From JANSWP01 sp041941305 (GTDB taxonomy: Bacteria; Bacteroidota; Bacteroidia; Chitinophagales; Saprospiraceae): 64,000 nt of DNA. The DNA lies in assembly GCA_041941305.1 (NCBI GenBank), contig JBGTQJ010000010.1:148478-212477 (forward strand), in the 5' to 3' direction. The notes beneath the pieces are model-generated. The model did no database searches and was not told the origin of the DNA. It worked only from the letters and a program-made list of their open reading frames with translations. A program made the position numbers and the translations under genes. Positions within the stretch are counted from its first letter, which is position 1. Each line of letters starts with the position of its first letter. Positions 8,357 through 17,428 of the stretch are shown here, in pieces.

Positions 8357-10879
8357 TTACTTTTTTTTCTTTAAATTTTTCTTCTTTCGTGTTGTTTTTT
8401 GAATAGCTGCCTTAACTTCGGGTTCAGGCAGGTTTTTTGAATCTGGAACCTCATTGTGTTTAAAAAATAAAAACAAGGCACCCAAAACACCTAAGATCAC
8501 AATAATTGAGGCTATCATGGATATGGTTTCTCCAGAATAATAGGAAGTAGGTTCAAAAACCATTTTTAATTCATGATTTCCAGCTGGTACTTTTGCAGCT
8601 CGAAGCAGGAAATTTGCTTTAATGAAATCATCCATCGGTTCTCCATCCAGAAACATCTTCCAACCTTTTGATGGAGGATAATAAATTTCAGAAAAAACAG
8701 CTAACTGATCCCTATTTGCATTGTACTGATATACCATTTCGTCCGGATGGTAGGAAGTCAACCTTATTGAAGCTGTAGAATCAAATTGTAAATTAAATCC
8801 TTCCAGTGCTTCTGCATATTTTTTTTGAATGATAGCTTTTTCCCCTGGATTAAAATTAGCGATGGCTTCGATTTCCTGATCTCCATTATCAACCACTTCA
8901 TAAGAAGGAACGAACCATGCATTGCCCAATGCCTCTGGGTTTGCAGAAGGAGGACCTTGCCCAGTAATAAAGTATTTGACATTCAGCATTCCATAAATGT
9001 GCATACTGGACTGGATATTCATTAAATATTTTTCAAATACTTCCTGAATTCGCATCAATTTCGCAGCATGGTAGCCACCAATGCTTTTATGGTGATAGGA
9101 AGTTCTCGCATTGCTCCAAGGATTACCAGATCGAAAATCAGCTACTCTATAATGTAAATCAGGATCTGCCATAATTTGCTTATCGGCATCCGTGGCTGCT
9201 ACAATTTGGTTCACCTGGTTTTTGTCTAACCAACTTTCTTCAGAAATAAATCTTTTGCTTATTGAAAATCCATCAATGAACACCAACAAACCAACCATTA
9301 CAATTCCAATAATAGGTTTCCAGTTATTTTTTAAACTAAACCACAAAGCTGCAAAAGTAAGCCCTGCAAACAACAGCGATCGGAATGCATCAGATCTCAA
9401 CAAACCAGCCCTGTCTTCAGCCAATGCAGCTGCTACTTCTGGGGGAAAGTCGCCTTCAGAAATTCCATAATCCAAACCAAAGCTGATTAGCAATCCCAAA
9501 ATCAATAAACCCCCAGTAGTCATTCCTGCTTTTTTAAGGGCATCCCATTTCTCTTCCTTTGTTACATTATTGCTAAATAATTCTTGCAAACCTAGCATCC
9601 CCAAAAGTGCTACAAAGAGGCTCGTTACCCCCAAAACCATTGTTACCGCTCGAAACTTATTGAACATTGGGAAGTAATCTGCCATGAAGTAATTGAACAA
9701 TTTGAAATTTTCACCCCAAGCCAGGAATATGGTCAGTATTGTAGCTCCAATGCACCACCATTTTATGGCTCCTTTGACCAAGAAACTACCGAGAAAGAAA
9801 AGGAGAACCAGGACAATTCCCAAATAGGCAGGACCTCCGGTAAAAGGTTGAGGTCCCCAATAGTGATTGGCCTGGCGGGCTAATTGATTGGCTTGTTCAG
9901 GATTTCCCATTCTTTGCAATGCAGCTAAAGTGGCAGAAGATCTATCAGCCGCAAATAATTCTGTACTTGACCCTCCTACGTAATTGGGAATGAGCAGATT
10001 GAAAGTTTCCAATTTGCCGTAGCTCCAGTCAAAGATGTATTCTTTTGACAAACCATCTTCCCCAGCAACAGAACCACTGGAGCCTACTTTATTCGTTAAC
10101 TCTGATTTACCTCGGATAGTCTCTTGTGCATATTCATAAGTTGTCCATAATCGACCTGTACTGGTGGCTACACCCAGAAGACCTGCTAAAACCAGTACTC
10201 CAGATGCTTTAAAGAAATGAGGTAAATCTTGATTTTTATAAGCATTGTAGAAAAGAATTATCCCCAATAATCCAAGGGCAATAGAGAAGTAATAGGTGAT
10301 TTGAAGGTGGTTTGCATAGACTTGAAGTCCCATAAAAAATGCAAACAGCGCACCACCCAATAAATACTTTTTCCGATAGGCTAATAGGACGCCTGAAAGC
10401 ATTGGAGCCATGTAAGCGAGTGCAACTAACTTAGTTGAATGACCCGCCAGGAACAAATCCATATAATAGGCGGACAAACCTAAACCCAATGATCCCACAA
10501 TGGCAATCCGGAGGTCTACCTTCATAGTTATCATCAGGATATAAAAACCAAACATGATTAAAAGAACCGTTTTATGTGGAGGTTTAACCGATTTTCCTAA
10601 AAAGATGGTATTAAAAACAGTTTTAATTGGGCTATTCGTAATGTACTTAATTTGATAGGTAGGCATTCCTCCAAACATGCTGTTCGTCCAAAGCGGATAT
10701 TCACCAGTTTCCTCATACACTTTTGTCATTTCAGCATACATGCCGCCTGCTTGAATATTGTCCGATTGTTGGAGCACTTTTCCATCAAATACATATGGTT
10801 TGAAAAGAAAACAGGCAACTATGGCAAAGAATAAATAGGCACCTAAATGGGGGAGTAATTTTTTCAATGTAGCTATCAT
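8357..10879 (-). CDS. YfhO-family multi-pass membrane protein (GT-C-like)
   Basis: 840 residues, rich in transmembrane helices across the first 540 or so residues (for example LGAYLFFAIVACFLFKPYVF, ALFAFFMGLQVYANHLQITY), then a soluble periplasmic-type domain and one last helix (ISMIASIIVILGVLGALFLF) before a lysine-rich cytoplasmic tail. The N-terminal loop with QQSDNIQAGGMYAEM and the motif PLWTNSMFGGMPTYQI are typical of the YfhO family of Bacteroidota. YfhO relatives are GT-C-fold proteins linked to glycosylation of cell-wall polymers in Firmicutes; the substrate here is unknown. The gene is divergent from the GT2 gene at 11003, which fits a glycan role but does not prove one. Confidence 0.85.
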   Translation of the reverse strand: MIATLKKLLPHLGAYLFFAIVACFLFKPYVFDGKVLQQSDNIQAGGMYAEMTKVYEETGEYPLWTNSMFGGMPTYQIKYITNSPIKTVFNTIFLGKSVKPPHKTVLLIMFGFYILMITMKVDLRIAIVGSLGLGLSAYYMDLFLAGHSTKLVALAYMAPMLSGVLLAYRKKYLLGGALFAFFMGLQVYANHLQITYYFSIALGLLGIILFYNAYKNQDLPHFFKASGVLVLAGLLGVATSTGRLWTTYEYAQETIRGKSELTNKVGSSGSVAGEDGLSKEYIFDWSYGKLETFNLLIPNYVGGSSTELFAADRSSATLAALQRMGNPEQANQLARQANHYWGPQPFTGGPAYLGIVLVLLFFLGSFLVKGAIKWWCIGATILTIFLAWGENFKLFNYFMADYFPMFNKFRAVTMVLGVTSLFVALLGMLGLQELFSNNVTKEEKWDALKKAGMTTGGLLILGLLISFGLDYGISEGDFPPEVAAALAEDRAGLLRSDAFRSLLFAGLTFAALWFSLKNNWKPIIGIVMVGLLVFIDGFSISKRFISEESWLDKNQVNQIVAATDADKQIMADPDLHYRVADFRSGNPWSNARTSYHHKSIGGYHAAKLMRIQEVFEKYLMNIQSSMHIYGMLNVKYFITGQGPPSANPEALGNAWFVPSYEVVDNGDQEIEAIANFNPGEKAIIQKKYAEALEGFNLQFDSTASIRLTSYHPDEMVYQYNANRDQLAVFSEIYYPPSKGWKMFLDGEPMDDFIKANFLLRAAKVPAGNHELKMVFEPTSYYSGETISMIASIIVILGVLGALFLFFKHNEVPDSKNLPEPEVKAAIQKTTRKKKNLKKKK

Positions 10880-11002
10880 AAAGAGGATTGATTTTTGGCT
10901 GCCAAAGGTAAGAAAAGTTTGTAGAGTTAAGCCTTATGTTTTTGTTGATTGGGTTTTTGAAAATTCTCAATTGGTTTTTGAAATTCAATACATTTGCGAC
11001 AA

Positions 11003-11776
11003 ATGAAAAAACCGAATCCAACAATTAGCATCATCACAATTACTTTTAATGCAAAAGAAGTATTGGAAGGAACAATTGTTAGTGTAATTCAGCAATCCTA
11101 TCCAAAAATTGAATATATCATTGTGGATGGGGCTTCTTCTGATGGTACATTGGGAATTATTGAAAAATATGAAACCAAAATCAGCATATGGATTAGTGAT
11201 CCAGATAGAGGACTTTATGATGCTATGAACAAAGGCTTGCAATTGGCAACAGGGGATTTTGTCTGGTTTATGAATGCTGGAGATCGAATTTATAAACAAG
11301 ATACAGTTCAAAAAATGGTAGATTGTATTGAAGCTGAAACAGACATTATCTTTGGTGAGGTAATGGTTGTAGATGAAAATAGAAACCCAATGGGTACCAG
11401 ATCGGAAATTACAACACAAAAGTTGCCTGAAAATCTGAATTGGAAAAGTTTAAAACGAGGAATGGTCGTTTGTCATCAGGCTTTTTTACCCAAAAGAAAG
11501 ATTGCACCAAATTACATGCTGGATAATTTATCCGCAGATATTGATTGGGTTATCAAATGTTTGAAAAAAGCCCGAAAGGTGACCCCCACGAACTTAATAC
11601 TGGCTGAATATTTACAGGGGGGAATTTCCAAACAAAAGCACCAAAAGGCATTATGGGACAGGTATGAAATATTAAAGCATCATTATGGCTTCGTCCCAAA
11701 CATAATCAACCATGCATTTATCCTTATGAGAGCACTATGGCATCGCATTTTAAGAGTTGGTAGAAATACTTATTAA
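11003..11776 (+). CDS. Glycosyltransferase family 2
   Basis: A 257-residue GT-A-fold transferase. The N-terminus MKKPNPTISIITITFNAKEV is the usual GT2 opening; DGASSDGT and then DRGLYDAMNKGLQLATGD mark the nucleotide-sugar site, and NAGD takes the place of the usual D-x-D. The ATG at 11003 is preferred over an in-frame TTG nine bases earlier because it gives the standard family N-terminus. A TAnnTTTG-like box (TACATTTG, 10989-10996) lies directly upstream. It is divergent from the YfhO-like gene. The sugar and acceptor cannot be told from sequence; a role in surface polysaccharide is inferred. Confidence 0.88.
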   Translation: MKKPNPTISIITITFNAKEVLEGTIVSVIQQSYPKIEYIIVDGASSDGTLGIIEKYETKISIWISDPDRGLYDAMNKGLQLATGDFVWFMNAGDRIYKQDTVQKMVDCIEAETDIIFGEVMVVDENRNPMGTRSEITTQKLPENLNWKSLKRGMVVCHQAFLPKRKIAPNYMLDNLSADIDWVIKCLKKARKVTPTNLILAEYLQGGISKQKHQKALWDRYEILKHHYGFVPNIINHAFILMRALWHRILRVGRNTY

Positions 11777-12101
11777 AGTGGAGGTTAAATAAAAATTAAA
11801 AGAAGAAAGTGATGAAAGAGCAGATTTTTTTCATGATTGGAGACTTTTTACGAAAGGGATTTCTTAGCAATCCGTTAATTTTTAGTTGAATCCACAAAAA
11901 AATACAACACTTTCCCGATTATTGCGCCCTTGTTAACTTTTATTTCCAAATAAGTAAATTATAGTGCATTGCTGTAGTGGAATAATTTTGGAACATCAAA
12001 TTTGAAATTTTTACGTTGATAATGCTGATTAAAATGATTTGCTGGTTGTTTTTTGGCAAAAATCAAGATAATCGAATCCCTCAACGTTCCTAAACAATAA
12101 T
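11777..12101. other. Intergenic stretch without a recognised gene
   Basis: AT-rich sequence between the GT2 and BatA/VWA genes. A 25-codon ORF from the ATG at 11811 has no recognisable features. No strong hairpin or promoter pair was seen. Confidence 0.6.
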
Positions 12102-14132
12102 ATGCAATTTCTATATCCCACTTTCCTTTTCGCCCTTGCTGCGATAGCAATTCCAATCATCATCCACCTTTTTTATTTTAGAAGGTTCAAAAGAGTTTAT
12201 TTCACCAATGTTCGATTTTTGAAGGAGGTGAAAGAAGAGACAAGTGCACGGCAGAAATTGAGGAATCTCCTTGTATTATTGATGCGTTGTTTGGCGGTTA
12301 TTTTTTTGGTTTTGGCATTTGCTCAGCCCTTCATACCACAAGATGTAGAAGTTAAGAAAGGGGAAAAAACAGTCAGCGTTTTTGTGGATAATTCATTTAG
12401 TATGAGTGCTTTGAGCTCCGATGTTCCTTTGCTGGAATTGGCAAAAAGAAGGGCAAGAGAAATTGTAAATGCACATGCAGTAGAAGATAGGTTTCAAATT
12501 TTAACCAATGATTTTGAAGGAAGACATCAACGATTGATTGATAAGGAGGATGCTTTAACTTTGATTGATGAAATTGAAATTTCTCCATCTGTAAAAGAAT
12601 TGTCCAAAGTATTGGTTAGGCAGACTCAGGCTCTGAATACCAATACCTCTCAAAATAAAGTATCCTATATTATTTCAGATTTTCAAAAAAACATTTCTGA
12701 TTTTGAGGCATATCAGGATTCACTTGTACAAATCAATCTCATTCCCTTACAATCTGTTCAGGAAAAAAATATCGCTATAGACACTGCTTGGTTTGATGCT
12801 CCGGTACAAATGGTAAATCAAACAAACCCACTTAGGGTCAAAATTCGAAATTTAAGTAATGAGTCTGCAGAGAATGTTCGGTTGTCCATTCAGTATGAAG
12901 GACAAACTAAACCTGTCGGAACACTTAATATTCCAGCTCAATCTTCCATTACAGATACAGTTCCAATTACCATTTTACGTACTGGCTGGCACCAGGCCAA
13001 ATTGGAAATAACAGATTTCCCCGTCCAGTTTGATGACCAATATTTTTTTACTTTCCATGTCGCAGAAGAAATCAACGTATTGGTGATTAATGACTTAACC
13101 CCTGATAACTTCCTAAATGCCGCATTCCAGGGAATTCCATATTTTAAGGTTGTCAACCAGAATTCAGGAAATTTGGACTACTCCAAGTTTCCCAATTATC
13201 AAATGATAGTAACGAATGGATTGACCAGTATATCTTCCGGCTTGGCTTTTGAATTGAAGCAATTTGTTGAAAATGGTGGAAACTTGCTCACCTTTCCGGC
13301 TCAAAATTCTAACATAGGCTCTTATAAAAGCTTTCTTACCGCCTTTCCTGCCAATGAAATGGTCAATTTTGAAAACCTTGAGCGAATTGTAGGAGACATC
13401 AATATAGAGGAATTTGTTTTCCAGGATGTTTTTGAAAATAAATCTGCCAATCTAAAATTACCTGTGACCCAGGGCAACTTCAAATTGAGCAATTTTGCTG
13501 CCCGGGGAGAGGAGCGTTTGCTGACTTATAGGGATGGTAGTTCCTTTTTAAGTAAGTATGGAATTGGGCAAGGCAATTTTTATTTCTGTGCTGCTCCACT
13601 AGACGCTGAAATAAACAATTTAGTGAGAAGTGGGGAAATCTTCATTCCGATGTTATACAAAATGGCAATTTCTTCAGCCAAAGAGCGGCAAATAGCCTAC
13701 ACCATTGGTCAGGACGAAACCATAATAGCTGATAATTTGGCACTTGGAAGTGAGTCCGTTTATAAGCTAAAAGGCATAGCAGAAGAATTTATTCCCGAAC
13801 AAAGAACTGTTGGCTCAAAAGTTTATTTGGGGGTTCATAATAAAATTCGTGAAGCAGGATATTACGATCTTTTCCTCAATCCTGATGAAACGCTCGCCGA
13901 ATATGCTTTTAATTATGACCGGAAGGAATCTGAATTGGATTATTACAATGAAGACGATTTGGAATCAATTGCCGGTGATAGAATGAGTGTAATTGGCCTT
14001 TCCGCAATGGCAAGTTTTGGAGAGGTGATTGAAGAAAGAAGTCAGGGGGTGGTGCTTTGGAGATGGTGCTTAATTCTGGCTTTATTGTTTTTACTTTTCG
14101 AAGTCTTAATTCTCCGCTTCTGGAAAGTTTGA
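12102..14132 (+). CDS. BatA / von Willebrand A domain membrane protein
   Basis: 676 residues. The first 80 form a BatA (aerotolerance-regulator N-terminal) region: a hydrophobic helix ending IPIIIHLFYFRRFKRV, then VYFTNVRFL, then a second helix (LLMRCLAVIFLVLAFAQPF). A VWA-like domain follows with the metal-site motif VDNSFSMS (D-x-S-x-S). The middle is a periplasmic beta-rich part and a GATase-like region (FVENGGNLLTFPAQ), and the C-terminus is a last transmembrane helix (WCLILALLFLLFEVLILRFW). This is the common Bacteroidota stand-alone BatA-type protein, found next to a dihydroorotase homologue as here. Its role is unknown; envelope integrity is a guess. A strong terminator follows at once. 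Confidence 0.88.
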   Translation: MQFLYPTFLFALAAIAIPIIIHLFYFRRFKRVYFTNVRFLKEVKEETSARQKLRNLLVLLMRCLAVIFLVLAFAQPFIPQDVEVKKGEKTVSVFVDNSFSMSALSSDVPLLELAKRRAREIVNAHAVEDRFQILTNDFEGRHQRLIDKEDALTLIDEIEISPSVKELSKVLVRQTQALNTNTSQNKVSYIISDFQKNISDFEAYQDSLVQINLIPLQSVQEKNIAIDTAWFDAPVQMVNQTNPLRVKIRNLSNESAENVRLSIQYEGQTKPVGTLNIPAQSSITDTVPITILRTGWHQAKLEITDFPVQFDDQYFFTFHVAEEINVLVINDLTPDNFLNAAFQGIPYFKVVNQNSGNLDYSKFPNYQMIVTNGLTSISSGLAFELKQFVENGGNLLTFPAQNSNIGSYKSFLTAFPANEMVNFENLERIVGDINIEEFVFQDVFENKSANLKLPVTQGNFKLSNFAARGEERLLTYRDGSSFLSKYGIGQGNFYFCAAPLDAEINNLVRSGEIFIPMLYKMAISSAKERQIAYTIGQDETIIADNLALGSESVYKLKGIAEEFIPEQRTVGSKVYLGVHNKIREAGYYDLFLNPDETLAEYAFNYDRKESELDYYNEDDLESIAGDRMSVIGLSAMASFGEVIEERSQGVVLWRWCLILALLFLLFEVLILRFWKV

Positions 14133-14145
14133 TATTTATATCTGA

Positions 14146-14189
14146 AAAAAAGAAAGCCAGAATTGATAAAAATTCTGGCTTTCTTTTTT
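14146..14189 (+). terminator. Intrinsic terminator after the BatA/VWA gene
   Basis: Perfect 19-bp arms, 14146-14164 and 14171-14189 (core GAAAGCCAGAATT), with a 6-base loop and flanking A and T runs. It begins 13 bases after the stop codon. Confidence 0.88.
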
Positions 14190-14237
14190 GGATAGGAATC
14201 CAGAACTTACCTTAGCGCGAAATTTTTTTGCCTGCCC

Positions 14238-15515
14238 ATGCAGCTACTAATAAAACAAGCGACAGTTGTCCATCCCCATTCCCCACATCATGGAGAAAAA
14301 GTTGATATTTTTATTGCTGATGGAAAAATATCCGCAATAAAAAATAATTATGATGAATATGATCCGCCTAATACTCATATTATCAATTTGGAAGGTGTTT
14401 TTGTTTCTCCAGGGTGGTTAGACATTGGAGTTAATGTGGGTGATCCTGGATTTGAATACAGGGAAGATTTAGACAGCGTTGCAGCAGCTGCAATGGCCGG
14501 AGGATTTACTGGTATTGCTATCCAACCTAACAACAATCCCGTTGTTGAATCCAAATCTGAAGTACTTTATCTGAAAAGGAATGCAGAAAACAGACTATTG
14601 GATTTTTTACCAATTGGGGCAGTTTCTCATAATTGTGAAGGCAAGGAAATTACTGAGATGTACGACATGTTTGCACATGGAGCAGTAGCGTTTTCTGATG
14701 GGAAAAAATCGATTCAAGATGACGGATTGATGATGCGCGCTCTTCAATATGTGAAAGTGTTCGACAGCATTGTGCTTAATCATCCACATGAAAAAAGTGT
14801 GGCATTTGGTGGGCAAATGCATGAAGGTGGAGTGAGCACTTCAATGGGTTTGAAGGGAATTCCAAGTATCTCTGAGGAATTACTTTTACAACGAGATCTT
14901 TATTTAGCTGAATACACAGATTCGAAATTACACGTCCTAAATGTATCAACGGCAGGAGCTGTGGATATGATTAGGAGGGCAAAGCAGAAAGGTTTAAAAA
15001 TTAGCGCTTCAGTAGCTGTGATGAATGTGGTTTTTGAAGATTCTGATTTGTCTGAATTCGATACGAACTTAAAGGTTCTTCCTCCTCTTCGCGAAAATGC
15101 TGATATCAAGGCACTAAAAAAAGGCTTGAAAGATGGTACCATAGATTGTATCTGTTCCAATCATACGCCCTACAATAAGGAAGAAAAGGACCTGGAGTTT
15201 TTGTATGCGGAATTTGGAGCCATCGGTTTGGAAACCAGTTTTTCTGTAGCTAATTCCCATCTGAATAAAGATTTGGACCTCGATACCTTAGTTGAAAAAT
15301 TTGCAATTAAACCAAGGGAAATATTAAATCAAACCATTCCAAAAATTGAAAAAGGAGAAATAGCTAATTTGACCATATTTCAACCCAATAAAAAATGGAC
15401 ATTTACAGAAAAAAACATTTTCTCAAAATCGAGGAACACGCCGTTTTTAAATAAGGAATTAATGGGAAAGGTATTAGGAGTCGTTAATAATTTTCAATTT
15501 TCTATGAATGAATAA
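14238..15515 (+). CDS. Dihydroorotase-like protein lacking the metal-binding residues
   Basis: 425 residues with the fold and landmarks of dihydroorotase (amidohydrolase superfamily): opening VHPHSPHHGEKVDIFI, the block DPGFEYREDL, HEGGVSTSMGLKGIPS and a late ETSFSVANSHL. Key residues are missing. The usual D-x-H-x-H before the REPG-like block reads LDIGVNVGDPG; the metal His in the H-x-x-HVST block is asparagine (HVLNVST); the catalytic Asp in the SDHAPH block is asparagine (SNHTPY). This resembles the inactive PyrC-prime type that in some bacteria assembles with aspartate transcarbamoylase. A structural or regulatory role in pyrimidine synthesis is inferred; activity is unlikely. It starts 49 bp beyond the preceding terminator, so it has its own promoter. 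Confidence 0.85.
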   Translation: MQLLIKQATVVHPHSPHHGEKVDIFIADGKISAIKNNYDEYDPPNTHIINLEGVFVSPGWLDIGVNVGDPGFEYREDLDSVAAAAMAGGFTGIAIQPNNNPVVESKSEVLYLKRNAENRLLDFLPIGAVSHNCEGKEITEMYDMFAHGAVAFSDGKKSIQDDGLMMRALQYVKVFDSIVLNHPHEKSVAFGGQMHEGGVSTSMGLKGIPSISEELLLQRDLYLAEYTDSKLHVLNVSTAGAVDMIRRAKQKGLKISASVAVMNVVFEDSDLSEFDTNLKVLPPLRENADIKALKKGLKDGTIDCICSNHTPYNKEEKDLEFLYAEFGAIGLETSFSVANSHLNKDLDLDTLVEKFAIKPREILNQTIPKIEKGEIANLTIFQPNKKWTFTEKNIFSKSRNTPFLNKELMGKVLGVVNNFQFSMNE

Positions 15516-15561
15516 GTAGGATGGATTTCCCCTTTAATCATAACACGCTTAAACCTATCAA

Positions 15562-15855
15562 ATGAACGACTTATTATTAAAATTTAGTTTAAAATGGGCA
15601 TTCGTGGCTATAGCTCTTCTGGCATTCAATTTTTTGGTATCTACAAATTTTTTCACTGACTCAAATCTATGTGCCAATTTAAGTGTCAATTTTAGTTGAA
15701 CTTTTATTTCCTTTATCCTTGGATTGTTAATTTATGTAGGGGTTTGCCTGGATTTTCATCACAGTAATTATAATAATATCGCAATAGGACAAGCCTAATC
15801 CATATGCGGAATTATTCTATTGATTACTGTAGTGTCAAATGCAATTTCAACATAA
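15562..15855 (+). pseudogene. Decayed DUF4199-type membrane protein with three in-frame stops
   Basis: From the ATG at 15562 one frame reads a typical DUF4199 pattern (FSLKWAFVAIALLAFNFLV, then FISFILGLLIYVGVCLDF, then NYNNIAIGQA and ICGIILLITVVSNAIST) but is broken by TGA at 15697, TAA at 15796 and TAA at 15853. The same frame continues into the DUF5684-like segment at 15874. The intact DUF4199 relatives at 16356 and 16928 suggest a former tandem family. Three separate stops in one frame make sequencing error an unlikely explanation. Confidence 0.72.
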
Positions 15856-15873
15856 TTGTATGTTTTAAATTAC

Positions 15874-16254
15874 ATGCCATTTTCTGAGGACTTAATTGGC
15901 ATGGGTGTTTCGAGAGAAACGTATCTCACACCAGCTTATCTGTTGAGTTTTATGATTTCTGGAGTTTTTTTTCAAATTATTTTAGCAATCATTTGTTTAA
16001 CTGTAGTAGGACAATGGAAAATGCTTCAAAAAGCAGATAAGCCTGGCTGGGCGGAATTAATTTCAGTATATAATGCAATTGTTTTGACAGAAATAGCCAA
16101 AATGCCAATGTGGTGGGTTGCAAAGTTGTTTATTCCATTTGTAAATATTGTTTTTGGAATATCATTAACCAATGCGATTTCAAAAGCATATGGAAAAGAT
16201 GAGGTTTTTACGGTTGGACTGATATTTTTGCCTTTTATTTGCGAACTAGTCTAA
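15874..16254 (+). CDS. DUF5684-like membrane protein fragment
   Basis: About 126 residues from ATG 15874 (MPFSEDLIGMG), with helices around SFMISGVFFQIILAIICLTVV and WWVAKLFIPFVNIVFGISLT. The stretch QWKMLQKADKPGWAELISVY matches the K-AGKPGW-IP-YN signature of DUF5684 (a signal-peptidase-like small membrane family), and SKAYGKDEVFTVGLIFLPFI is its usual end, though the protein stops sooner than normal after FICELV. The frame is continuous with the stop-ridden DUF4199 remnant upstream, so this may be the tail of a chimeric pseudogene rather than a working gene. Confidence 0.55.
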   Translation: MPFSEDLIGMGVSRETYLTPAYLLSFMISGVFFQIILAIICLTVVGQWKMLQKADKPGWAELISVYNAIVLTEIAKMPMWWVAKLFIPFVNIVFGISLTNAISKAYGKDEVFTVGLIFLPFICELV

Positions 16255-16355
16255 TCATATGTTTTTTAATTTATTTAATCGAAAAATTAAGTTCTGAGGT
16301 GTTCTTAGCATGCATATTCGGGTTTATTTTTTAAATCTGTAAAACTCAAAGCATT

Positions 16356-16928
16356 ATGACAACTTTAGATGATTCTATTCGGCCAGTTGAAGAATCCACT
16401 GTTCCTTTTTTACCCACAGCCCTTCGATATGGTTTGATTGGTGGGCTTATTGTGATGGTGTATGGATTTATTGCAAATATGACTGGCTTAAGTTTGCCGA
16501 CTTCTATTTTGAAAAGTCTGGGAGTGATGGTTTTAGGTATCATAGTTACCGTATTAATTGGATATTTTACCATTAAACATCACAGGGACAATGAGCTAAA
16601 CGGATTCATTTCTTTTGGCAGAGCATTCAAGTTGGTGTTTGTCACATTTCTGATTATGTCCGTTTTTAGCACTTTTTTCAATTGGTTTTATAGTGCAGTC
16701 ATCGATCCCAATTTCGTTGATGATGTGATATCAGCTATGACTGATATGTTTGAAGGTATGGGAATGCCAGAGTCTGAAATGGAAAAACAAATTGAAGCAG
16801 CAAAAGTCAGATTTACACCTGAAGGAATATTTTCTACAGCAATTTGGGCAATTGTGTTCAGTGCTGTCATTGGTTTGATTCAAGCTGCCATCATGAAGAA
16901 AAAGGCACCAGTGTTAACTGAAAATTGA
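16356..16928 (+). CDS. DUF4199 domain-containing membrane protein
   Basis: 190 residues with four predicted helices (LRYGLIGGLIVMVYGFIANM, LGVMVLGIIVTVLIGYFTI, AFKLVFVTFLIMSVFSTFFN, IFSTAIWAIVFSAVIGLIQA) and the family landmark of a polar segment then GFISFGRAFK. A soluble loop with an acidic amphipathic stretch (MGMPESEMEKQIEAAK) precedes the last helix, as usual in DUF4199. It overlaps the next gene by one base (TGATG) and is followed by a polyprenol-phosphate GT2, an order common in Bacteroidota. Function unknown. Confidence 0.88.
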   Translation: MTTLDDSIRPVEESTVPFLPTALRYGLIGGLIVMVYGFIANMTGLSLPTSILKSLGVMVLGIIVTVLIGYFTIKHHRDNELNGFISFGRAFKLVFVTFLIMSVFSTFFNWFYSAVIDPNFVDDVISAMTDMFEGMGMPESEMEKQIEAAKVRFTPEGIFSTAIWAIVFSAVIGLIQAAIMKKKAPVLTEN

Positions 16929-17362
16929 TGAATTCAAAATCCAGAACATACGGAATTATAGCAGGAGGAGGGACCGTTCTCTATCTCCTGCTTTTTTATT
17001 TTGCAGATGCGGCAAATATTCACAATCCCGCAATCGTTTGGAGTAGCTTAATCATATACTTGGCTTGTATGTACAAGGCAGTGATTGAGAGAAAAAACGA
17101 TCTTGGAGGAAGTATAGAATTTAGAGATGCTGCGAGTGCGGCTTTTGTAGTTTATCTAATTGCCAACATCATGTATTATGGGTTCATTTACTTGATGTTT
17201 AAGTATTTTGATCCTGAATTGGTCGATTTGGCAACAGCACTTTCTGGTGATGATCAATTTCAAATTAGTACCAAATTTTTGGATTATGTCACCCTCTGTT
17301 TGAGAGGATGTATTTTTGGGTTTTTATTATCTGCTATATTAGCGGTCATTTTGAAACGATGA
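16928..17362 (+). CDS. DUF4199-like membrane protein, second copy
   Basis: 144 residues from the ATG at 16928, whose first base is the last base of the preceding TGA stop. The in-frame TTG one codon earlier is not needed. Four hydrophobic helices (IAGGGTVLYLLLFYF, IVWSSLIIYLACMYKAV, FVVYLIANIMYYGFIYLM, GCIFGFLLSAILAVIL) and the polar turn GSIEFRDAASAAF at the family position identify it as a DUF4199 relative. Translational coupling with the gene before is likely. Function unknown. Confidence 0.82.
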   Translation: MNSKSRTYGIIAGGGTVLYLLLFYFADAANIHNPAIVWSSLIIYLACMYKAVIERKNDLGGSIEFRDAASAAFVVYLIANIMYYGFIYLMFKYFDPELVDLATALSGDDQFQISTKFLDYVTLCLRGCIFGFLLSAILAVILKR

Positions 17363-17378
17363 TTACAGTATTCAGCAG

Positions 17379-17426
17379 GCAGTATGCAGCATGCATACTG
17401 CACTGCCAACTGCCAACTGCCAACTG
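17379..17426. repeat. Hairpin plus CTGCCAA heptamer tandem at a gene start
   Basis: Arms 17379-17387 and 17393-17401 (GCAGTATGC/GCATACTGC, 5-base loop) are followed by three and a part copies of CTGCCAA (17403-17426). The tract sits between the DUF4199 stop and the GT2 coding start, and an ATG at 17384 lies inside the left arm. Confidence 0.8.
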
Positions 17427-17428
17427 AA

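Noticed and set aside
11811..11888. 25-codon ORF in the intergenic region
   Set aside because: Too short, no start context and no recognisable pattern.
17384..17428. ATG start for the GT2 gene
   Set aside because: Adds residues encoded by a hairpin and heptamer repeat; the TTG at 17429 gives the family N-terminus.
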